From Escallonia rubra (lineage: Eukaryota; Streptophyta; Magnoliopsida; Escalloniales; Escalloniaceae): a stretch of DNA of 64,000 nucleotides. Position 1 is the stretch's first letter. The number at the start of each line of letters is the position of its first letter. Shown piece by piece: positions 1-11,400 of this stretch. The translations under genes were made by a program, and so were the position numbers. The stretch lies in NCBI GenBank assembly GCA_033065855.1, contig JAVXUO010002114.1:181521-245520 (forward strand). Direction: 5' to 3'. The notes under the pieces were generated by a model. The model was given only the letters and a program-made list of their open reading frames with translations. It was not told the origin of the DNA and searched no databases.

Positions 1-427
1 GAAGGGCTAGACAAAGTAGCTGTTTATGAGTTTATGGGCAGGGTCTTATAAGTTCATTCACAAAGTTTCCACACCCGATGTGGGATATAAAGGTTGTGTG
101 ATATAGATACTATTCTTAGTTCAAAATCCAAGTTATGTGGTTGTGTTGTGCGTGCTATACATGTTTGGATAGCCATTTCGGTGTTCTCATTTTTGTATTT
201 CCTGCAAGGTTGTGTGATTTGTAATCTTTTTCAAATTCGGTGTTAGTAATTCCCGAATTTACCTTTTTCAGAGCATTGTTCTAGAAATGCAAATTTGTTG
301 TTTTTGGAAGCGAGAATTGTTAGTGGCTTGATATTATATTTGTTATTAGTTGGTGTTTTAAATTACTTAAGTTTTTTCTTGCCATATTCTCTCCTGTATC
401 CGTTATCTTTCACCAATACTTGATTAG
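1..427. other. Intron sequence of the PQBP1-like gene (5' part outside window)
   Basis: This AT-rich stretch has no exon I can recognise. It ends in a plausible acceptor (TGATTAG, 421-427) directly before the first visible exon of the PQBP1-like gene. It is most likely intron, because the next exon begins in the middle of a WW domain whose first tryptophan must lie further upstream. Confidence 0.55.
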
Positions 428-2373
428 GTTGAGTCTAGGGACCCGGCAAGTGGTGTTCTCTATTATTGTAACGAAAGATCTGGGATAAGTCAGTGGGAAA
501 GACCTGTTCAGGTTGCTCTTCCAGAAGGTTGGCAAGAGGTATTGGATGAAACAAGCGGTATGCCATATGCTATATTTTTTTCCTACTAAGCATTTTAAAG
601 TTTTCGGGAGGTCACATGCCATTGTTTAAAAGAAAGTACAAGGGTGTTGTAATTCTTTTATTCGAGACCATGGAAGATAACCACTGCCTAATCAGTTATT
701 TTGTATCTAATCTTTTTGAAAGATATCGGCTGCATCCCTAGTTATTAGGGAATAGCCACTCGTCAATTACTTATGAAAGAGCACTTTCCATTCTCATGTC
801 TGTCTCAAATAGCACATAACCATTACCTATTCCCAGAAATTATATTTTTGTATGTTGGGTCTGATTTTACAATCTTAAAGCCATCAAAGCATAAGAAAGC
901 GAAGTACCTTGGCAAAAATATGAGAGAAGAAGAATGAGAAAGAATGGATAAGGTGGAAGCAGGGGCGAAACCAGGAATATTTTTTAGGGGGGGCAAAAAT
1001 TATATGTCCGATATCAATTTTTTTAAAAAATGATATTAAAAACAAAATGTACTTATAAAACATACAAAAAGTATTATAAAACACACGCGCTTAACCGGTC
1101 GTGTCTCCTTCACACACTCTCTCGCGCTTAACCGGTCGTGTCTCCTTCACACACTCTCTGTACTGTGTGTGTGTGTGTGTGTTCTCTAATCTGATCAGAT
1201 TGGTGTGTGCTTAGGTTTAGCCAACACAAAGACTGCTATTAAGATCAATGTCCTTTCTAACACATTATGGAGATACACCCACAAGATTTGATCTTCTTTT
1301 CCTTTCTTGGGACTGGGAGGGAAAACAACTACCCCCCCCCCCCCTCCACTCCCCAACCCACCCCCCTTCTCTGTTGGAACTTGGGAACTATAAAGCCCCA
1401 TTAAGACACAAAAAAAAGTACAGCAGCAGCAGCACACTCCAAGCGACAAAGAGACACTCTCAATTACTCGACTAAAGCCAGCCCAATTAAGCCTCTTCCC
1501 AAGGAATCGTCACGAGTCTTTTTAATATAATAGGGTGATTCAAGTGGTCTAGATACCCTCTTACCATGTTGTTGGGAAAGGTAGAAGGGATGCCACAGTT
1601 GCAGTAAAGGGAGATATAGGAACAGAGCTTATACAAAGTCGAACATACCAACTTTATGGTCATAACAGTGTAGGGGAGATTCCTACATCATATTCTTCAA
1701 GACAACATTTATACTTAGCAGAAATGACTCTTGTTCCTCAGAATCACAAAAGTACTTCAGACGCTGCTCGAAAAGCAGTAGGTTTATACCATTTCTAAGG
1801 CGGCACAAATGTAGTTCTTTTAAAACGTTCATGAGCTTCTTTTTTTGTCAGAAAATTAAGGTGCTCCAAAAGGCCTAGATACACCCCTTGCCATCTTGTT
1901 GGAAAAGGTAGGCCACAGTTGCAGTAAAGAGAAAGAAATGGAATTATATAAAGCTAAGGACACCAACTTTATGGTCAATACAGTGTAAGGAATATTCCCA
2001 CAGCAATATGGAGTAGTAAAACTCAAAGAATTTCGATAAAATACTGAATCCATCCACCCCTTTTAATAATGATGACTCGCATTGTTCGGACTTCGGAGCC
2101 ATAAGAAGCTTCAGGTGCTACACGAGGCACGATTGGTTCATACCCTGTCTGATGGCGGTGCAAATGCAAGATCAGAGAAACAAAACCCACTATGTGGTGG
2201 AAGCAAAGGCCCTAATAACAATTGCACCAAATACAAGGCATGCATGGTTACTTAAGTAATTGCAGCAGTCAAGTACTGCAAGTCGGATCTAACTTAGACT
2301 TTCTCACTAAACAAAGAACAGTAGACAGACATATCCCAGATAACCTAGATCCAACTCAAGGGAACCCCAGAAA

Positions 2374-2404
<31 letters not shown>

Positions 2405-5400
2405 TATAGGAAGTACTTGCATGAAAGGTCCAAGCTTCTGATGCTCCGCCAACAGCTCTGTCAAGTACTGACTACACCCACAAACATGATTCACAAAACG
2501 AAAAACCCAAGTGAAAAAACTAGAACCCACATCAATCAAGACAACCACGCAGCTATTCTATGTTTTGCAGAGCATAGAAGCTTGGAGAGAAGATGTTTGC
2601 AGGCATTCAGTGATTTTCCCTCCTCAAACTCGTTATATTACTCATATTGCCGCTCAAAGACCCCATCAGAGCTGGGTTTTCAACAAAAACCAGCTCCTGC
2701 AGAGAAGGTTCCTAATCCTACCCGGCTCATCTATGACTTTGAAAGATAAGAGAAACTAAAAAAGGAAGACTGGAAGAGAATGTACCAAAGCTCCAAAACG
2801 ACAAGAAGAGAGGCAGGCGGCAGCACCGCAGGCCGCAGCAGCCGGCGTTAGTGCAATTCCCAAAAAAAAAAAAAATTATTTTTTTTTCCCTGAAGCCAGG
2901 AGGGGCTTCAGCCCCCCCTTGCCCCAACGTGCGTCCGCCCCTGCGTGGAAGTAGTTAAATAGGGAAGGTTAAAATAAAAGGAAAATGATAATTTGGAATA
3001 AATTTCATAACAACATATTTGAAGTAAATAGTTGTTGGCATCAAGAAACTAACAATTGGCACCCTTAAGCTTCATGTATCAAAGGAAAGAGGGTGGGGTT
3101 GTTTTTGTGGGTTGGGGGGGGGGGGGGTTGGGGGAGGGGGATGAAGTGGGGGAGGTTGGGGGTGGGGTGGTGTTTGGGAGGAAAGGTTCTTATTATGACT
3201 ATGATTAGATGTTTGATTGAGATTAGAAGCACACTAGGAGGCACTAGTCTGTCAGATCAACTACACCTTGAGTAACTTCTACCTAATTAGACCATTTAAC
3301 AACAGATGAATTTCAAGTGGTAGGAGGAGATGCAATGTTTTCAAATTGATGGGCTACCTTAAGAATCTCAATTAGCTGGTTCTACCTTTATGTTTTTCAT
3401 TCATGTAATTAATTATCTTGCCTTTACAGGTCAAATATATTACTACAACACAAAGACGCATGCATCACAGTGGGACTACCCGGATTCATCACAGCAGGCC
3501 TCCCTACACCATGGCATGGTTTCTGGAAATGCAGCTATTGGGGATCGTGGTGATCAGTTATCCATGTTAAAGAAATGCACAGGATGCGGTGGTTGGGGAG
3601 TAGGCCTGGTACAATCATGGGGTTACTGCAGTCATTGTACACGGTGGTGATTCCTCTTGTTTACCATATTGGATACTTTACTGGAATATCTTTAAGGAAT
3701 TAAGGATATCATAAAATTTAGTGTTATGCATATTCATAGGTTTTATGATTTCACATTCTTTTCATAAATTTTAGTGTTATGCATGTTCATAGATTTATTG
3801 ATTTCACATTCTTTTGTCTTTTGGACATATAGCGGGATTGCCAAAAAAATATGAATAGAATATATGCCTGCAGAATGCAAAATGAACACACACCATTCGG
3901 ATGTGAATAAAGTAATTTACTTAATGTGTTTCCGATACAATGGCATCTAGGAACTAGGTCAGCTATGTTGATTTAGTACTTTGTCTTTGCAGTTCGTTGA
4001 TATGTAGTGGTGAGAGTGTAATATCGTATATGCTCTTTGAAGATTCTCATATGGATTTTGCGCTGTTTATGGATGATGAAAGAAAGAAGGATATAGATCT
4101 GAGGAATTTACTTATTTGCGAGCTAATTGGCAAAAACCGTACTTAAAGATGGCGAATAGATGGCAAGTATCCTATCGCGTTCACCTAAGTGCACAGACTT
4201 GCACGCAACATATGAGTTGCAAGTTGAGGATTAATTGTGGCCCCATTGACAGATTCTGCCTTTGTATCTGTGGACTCTAAATGAGTGATGGTGCAGAGGC
4301 TCATGAAAGTCTGTAACCTGAATGGTGATTAAAACAAGCTGTCACCGCTGATCCCCTCGCTTGAACTTTAATACTTTCCGTTTTTCTTTAGTTTGGCTCG
4401 GGTACTCTTCCAACTTATAATTGCGTAGCCCTTGGAGGTGCTCTCCTAAGGATTAAGGTACTTCACAGACGCTCTTAGCCTCTTGACTCCCTGCTTTTGC
4501 TTGCTGACTTGGCCATAGATGACTTCCTTAGTAATCAGAAGTCTGGATATAGGTTGTAACATTATTTCCTCGTGAACATTGTTGAAGTCCACATCATATG
4601 TTTTGAACTCATAGAATGTTGGAAAAATAACTTACAAGTAGAAATATGTCTGTAAGTCAGCTTTTGTGAATGCCGTCTTGAGTTATAATGATTTTGTATA
4701 ATGACTCCCATTCTGCATGACCAGTTAGTTGTATAATGATGAAGTTGTTGTCAGCATTATCTCTATCAGCATCATCTTTGTCAGTAGTTAGCAAACAATG
4801 TACATTCTAAAACCTGTTAATCGTTGATCTTAATGTAGAGTACTGAACCTTCCTCAAAGCCAGTACTTGGCAACTATTCTGGAAAATCAACAGCAGACCA
4901 CCAGTGCTGCAAGTACTAAAGAAGATTTTGACAGAAGCTTTTCCAAGCAGAGGTATCCTTCTTCTCTTGACCTTAATTTTGCTTATAAAGCTGTGCTTTT
5001 GCTGTTAACTACTTTGGGCTGTTAGAGTTGAGGTTTTCTGCCAAATAGAGTGCGGGAAATGCAGTCAATTGTAAGGCTTACAGTTGAAGTTAAGCCTATT
5101 GATGTAGCTTCATCCATTGCTTTCACAAGGTTCTCATGGCTCTGGGAAATTGATAACTATTCTCCTTTTCAGACAAAAAATGAGTGTCGATGTGAGTTGG
5201 TACTTTTTTATGTTCTGTTATCAGTTACTTTTTTTACTCTGGCCTCGATACTTCCATCAGTATTGTTCTTCAACCAAACGACTCTTTACGCTAGGTAGCT
5301 TTGGACTCATTTTACAAGAAAAATGAAGTCTCTTTGGACTGTACCGGCCTCCTTGTTCAAAGTTAACTGCCAAAAGGGCCCGGTAGTCTGATGGGATAGT

Positions 5401-8400
5401 GACCCACCCAGAGACTTAATATTTAAGAAATCTTAGTCTCCTTAGAAGTTACAGCTCCGACTAAATTAGCATGTCCTCTCTTTTATACCCTTTTGACATG
5501 CTACTTGTCGGAAATGCTTCTGATTTGGTGTAAGATACCTCCACTTCTAGGAGCTTTGTCCAATATTAATCTGCGAGATATAAGTTGAGGGTAGTCAATT
5601 ATGGGGCTTGTTAGCTCATGGGCCAGTTTTAGTAAATGGGAAGCTGAAAGTAATTTTGATGATGTTGATTGATTTTTGGGTCACAGGTCCAGTTTAAAAC
5701 CCCCAATGGGTAAAGGCAACAAAAGAGGCAGCAAGAAACGTGACTTTAGTGAGGATGATGAATTGGATCCGATGGACCCAAGTTCTTATTCAGATGCTCC
5801 ACGTGGTGGCTGGTGCGATATACATATTTCATTCAACAGCGTGTTTTTCCGCGCATGTTTTTTTGCTTGAAAATGCTTTTTTCACCCTTCATTTTTCAAG
5901 GAATTGCGTGTGTTTTCTAGTCATTTATGTATTGCTGGTTTTACAGGGTTGTGGGCCTCAAAGGAGTACAGCCACGAGCAGCTGATACCACTGCGACGGT
6001 ACCTCAATTGAAACTGATTTATTCTGCATCATTTTTACTTGATTTATATTGCATGTTATCTGATTGTGAGGCAGTTAAGTTGTATTTTAACTTATCTTTA
6101 TGGGTTGCTGATTCTCTCTTAGGCGTTTTCATTAAAACGTAGGTCACTATGGCTTCAGTTGTGCAAGTATATTCAGGATGATATCCTCTGATGTCTGTAA
6201 TTTGTAGGTGGTATAGCGTTCACTGTTGAGACTTGATACTAGAAAATGTGTAGAGAGGTACTTTAGGCAGTTTTAGGTTTAGTACGACTTGTACATGATA
6301 ATCGTAACTTTAGTATGACGAAAAGGAGACCAAAGGTGAAGCAAATTGGGATCCGTACAAAGATTAGGAGGGAAATAGAAGATTCTACGAGCAGGTTGGA
6401 TACAGTGGATACATGCTCCTGGTGTGTTGTGCAATCACAGTTTTCTTGTTAAGTTGAAGGAAGAAATTTTATAGGATGACATGAAAGCTCAATTTGGAAT
6501 GATGGGCACCAACGAAGCATCAAATGGACAAGAGGAATGTAGCTAAAATGCGAATGCTTAGCATTCTCACTAGGGTATAATAGGAAATGAGGATATTATA
6601 AAAAAGGGTAGAACAATTAAGCATTCTTGAGATAGTTTGGACATGTTGGGCCTTTTCTTGGTCACGCTGGTGGATGTTTCCTTACTTTAAGTACCTCACT
6701 CCATGAGACTTGAACCTGTGACCTTACTAGTCTCTGTCCTTTATATGTGCTGTGAGAAGAAGTGATTTGTGCCAAAATAGGGAAGAAGAGTCATGGGTGG
6801 ACCTGAAACAGCATAGAGGCAGGAGGCGACTGGCGACGTGCACACAGATAGCAACATAAAGCGCAACATTTTTCATAAAATGAGAGATCCGAAATCTATG
6901 TATGTATTTGTAGGTGTGCATATATGTGCATCTACGGGAGCTGATTCTTGTTAGGGCTGGCAACTTTCCCACGTTGCCCGGTTCATCTTTTCTTCGTTGC
7001 GAATTCTAACCGTCCTCTGCTTTATGCAAGATGATGATGTTTTTCCCTATAATACACCTTGGTTCCTTGAAAAATGGTTCACTCAATACCCAAATTCAGT
7101 ACTCTTTCTCAACATGTATTTACAAACAAGGTCGGGACTTCCGTTGTTGATAGCGTTATCCTTATCGACTCGATTGTATCCACCAGCGCTGATAGAAGTC
7201 TAGCACTATATGGTATGATGAAGACCTAATAATGACTTAATAGAAATTGCAACAAAACTTAGTCAGCCAATCCAAATTTAAGAATATAAGCACTAAATAC
7301 ATTATTAATGAACTCATTGTAAAAAATGATGCTATTCTATGAAGACCTTAATTGAAATGGATAGGGTGATTAGTGACGCCATACTCTCTCTCTCTATTCC
7401 TATAACAAATAACAGACATGGGTAATTTGGGGAAAAAAACCATTTGCTACATAATGCATGGTACAACCAAGATTTGTGAAAGAAAGGGTGGTGCGGGCCC
7501 TCATCGTCGCGGCGTCGTCGTCCACGTGGACGGGTCAGGTGTGCACCTGCAACTTGGAGTTAGAAGCGCTTACAACATAATTTGGGAGGGTATAAAATTA
7601 TCAAGGAACTCTTTCCTATTTTCAACAGATATTATTGCATAATCTTGTTATCATATAAAGAAAATGATATCATTTATATAAGAACTCCGTTATGTTTGTC
7701 TTTTTTGTCATATCTTTTATACATAGAGGCGGGTCACTATAGGTTTTAGCCTAATGTAAAACATGGTAGCATGTCATGAAAATGAACCCCAAGAAAGTTC
7801 CAATCCCAAATATCCTAGGAAATGCCCGATGATATCATGGAATATAAGTTGAAACCAATAAATAAACCCAAGAGGGGCTGGGAGTTGGTTGGGTGGGTTG
7901 AATAGGGTTTTTAAGCTAAGATGACAATTAATACTTTTTCATGAGATAATTTTAGCGATGAAGCACTCACTTGATATCACGATATAATCAAGCTAAACAA
8001 TCTCAGAAAGCAAGTAAAGCAATAACAATAAGAGATGGTTTAGAGATAGGCGCAATTGATTTGAATGGTTCGCCTCGAATAACCGTCAAGCCTACGTCCA
8101 CCTCTTCTAGGACATCCCTTGCAAGAGCCCTAGAATCCACTACTATTGATCTACCGTTTTGTCTTAGTGTTATGAACACACCAAGAATCAAGCTTGACAA
8201 CCCCAAGCTTTGATTAATCTTCAATTAGTGATATTGTTTGTACAATCGAATTTCTCTAGAAGGTTATGAGCACAGCTTAAAGCTCTACTCTAGACTAAAG
8301 AGAGACGAGTGTATTGATGATAATGAATGTTTCCATCTCCAGAACGAATGCTCAATAATGCTCTCTTGAATCGATTCGAAATCAATGTGAATGAAAATAA

Positions 8401-11400
8401 ATTGAGTACATGCTTTGAGTTTTGAGTAATTGCAACTATTGAGGGCTTAAAATCAAATTGATAAATACTATAAATACCCAAATTATGTTTACACGAGTGT
8501 GGGAAGCATTATAGCCGTTCTATAGTTGGTAGAGCAATAAATGCGACAAATTAGCTAATAAAGTTTACTGCATTTCCCGTTACAATTGACTGTATTCCTC
8601 AAAACAATTGTACGAATTCAAAATTCTAACATTGCAGTCACTGCATTCCCGTATTCGGGAAAACTGCCAGGTTGCAGTTGATCTTAATGCCCAGAAATCT
8701 AATTTCCGTTGTGAATATCACGTATACATGCAAAGGAAAACTATGCTCAATTTCTAGGCCAGAGTTATCAATACTATCAGATCAGATGTGCGAGTCTAGT
8801 TACAAAGTAAAGAGCATGTAAACTTACGATCTGCCTTTGACTAGTCTTTTGCGAAGATCTTAAAGCGTTCCGACGAATGATTCTGTACTTCCATATGATT
8901 GATATTTCATCATCCAATTGTCCAGCGCATGAGATTAAGAGTCCAAAGCTTCATGAATTGATGCTTTTTACTTCCTTTTCTCTACCCTTCTAGTGGTCAG
9001 CGCCTTCACATCATTCCATTGCGTCCGTTTTATTGGTAAGGGAGGAGCGGTGAAGAGTAGGCTTGTGTAAGCATTCTCAAACGCGTATTAGACAACTAAA
9101 TCGCCAATGTTGGTTATCAGAAAAAGGGGATGTAAGACGAGGTTTAATAACCGTAGGACTAACGGTCTCCCCCTTTTTTATGTCAAAAACATTCATTCCA
9201 ATACTATTAGTTATGTTAATAATATTAGTAGTAAAACATAACAATTTTGTATTCGGATAATTTTATCACGAAGGGTTATGGGAAACCAATATACTATTAC
9301 AAAAGCAATAAGCTCCCTCTATCTTGAACAATGTATGCGTGGTGAATATTCGATGATATCCCAATAATAAACCATTCATCACAATGATATGTCAATTACC
9401 AGAGAAATAGGAGAGTCAATACCATTCTCTTCTTTTGACATCGTTAAAAAGAATAACAGGCGTGCATGTGTGAAATTGAATCAACCATATATCCATCAAT
9501 TGATAATCAAGATGGCCAACAAGGGCATCGAAATAACCAATCTCAAGTATTTGAAAACAATGGTTTCGTCAAGCCAAAATATATCCAAAGATGATAAACG
9601 ACAACGATTTTGGCAATAAAGCTTAATCCATAACCAATAATTCATCAGATAGGAAATGTATTATAACCAAAACGCGCTAAATAACAGAAGCAACTGAAAT
9701 ACTGAAAGTATCCAACTACAAAAGAGAATTGCATGAGAAAATAAAGAATAGCAAGATATATAATGTCCATGAGTGGGGGAAGGAAGAGATTATCCTTGGG
9801 ACACGGGACTCCAAGCGTGCCTCTATGAGAGTAAGCAGATGACTGAGCTGCTGAGAGACAAGGTCCATCTAACTAAAGCTGTCCTCCATCCGACCCCAAA
9901 ACCAGTGTCCATCAGCTATTGCATCATGTCTTAGCGGGGAAGAACAACTTTATACCTATGGGCGGAAGGAAGCGAAAGATGTGCATGTCTTAAGGGTACT
10001 CGAAGCAGTCTACATGACTCGAGAAAAACGTGCTCATTCGAGTACCTCACAGTCCTAAGAAGAGCCCATGCCTCTTGCTGTTGAGATGCATTTCGAACCC
10101 CACAAGTACGTTGAAGCCTTGAACTGGTTCTCAGCTCAGAGAGCTAGTGGCGGCATGTTTGAATCTAGACGTTTGGTTTCTTCGTAGTATAGGCATTAAT
10201 ATAGTCATCTTGAGGCGTCTCACCTAGACCGACTCGCCAACTCTTATGTCAGTAGAGGTGGCAATTAAGACCAAACCCATTTACCCGCCCAAATCCACCC
10301 ACTTAAAACTCACCCAAACCCACCCATTTAATAATTGAGTCTTAAATGGGTCACTCATTTTAAAACCCAATTACCCGTAAATTTAAGTGGGTTATAAATG
10401 GGTGGCATTTAACCATATACATAATACGAGTTAATAATTGGGGTTATAAATGACTGCTTATGTTTGTTTTTGGTGTTTAGAAAATCTCTAAAAACCCAAC
10501 TAATGCCACAAAACCCGTCGAATAAACCAGCCAACGACCGTCGAGCACCAGCCAACAACCGCCGACCTTCACCCAGTACGACCGCTGACCACCAAATAAC
10601 CACCTCCCTAACCATCGCGCCACCACCCAGAAACCAACAATCATCACTGAAGAACCTATAAACACTTCTATAAAAATCACAGCACCACCCACACACCTAC
10701 CAACAACCACCACACCATCGCAGCAACACCCCCAACCAGAACCCAACACCACATAACCATCGCGGAACAACCCCCAACCAACGGAGGATCTCAATAGAGA
10801 TCAGATTAATTTCTACAGATGTAAAGACGGCTGAATTGAAACCACTTATGACGATCTTTTCTTTGACTACCTTGTTGATAGTTTGTGGTAATGGTGGAAT
10901 CGGTGTATGAGTGAGAGAGAGAGGGAGGGGTGCCCCCCCCAACCAGAACCCAACACCACACAACCATCGCGGAACCACCCCCAACAACCACCGGAGGATC
11001 TCAATAGAGATCAGATTAATTTCTACAGATGTAAAGACAGCTGAAGTGAAACCACTTATGGCGAGGGAGGGAGGGAGGGAGGGAGGGAGAGAGAGAGAGA
11101 GAGAGAGATGCCCCCCCCCAACCAGAACCCAACACCACACAACCATCGCGGAACCACCCCCAACCACCACCGGAGGATCTCAATAGAGATCAGATTAATT
11201 TCTACAGATGTAAAGACGGCTGAAGTAAAACCACGTATGGCGATCTCATCTTTGACTACCTTGTTGATAGTTTGTGGTAATGGTGGAATCTGTGGATAAG
11301 ATGGATTTTGTGACGTTGGTCGTGTTAATGGGGTGGTGGTTTGTGGTAATGGTGGAATCGGTGGATTAAGATGAAGAGAGCCGAGGGAGAGGGAGAGAGA

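Noticed and set aside
2222-2749. 175-residue plus-strand frame inside the first hAT element
   Set aside because: No domain, no transposase motif, an overlapping frame of similar quality, and a location in a non-autonomous element with degenerate repeats; probably chance.
10697-11186. Long frames on both strands around 10.7-11.2 kb
   Set aside because: They follow three tandem repeat copies and GA/poly-C runs, so openness is repeated along with the sequence; composition is low complexity.
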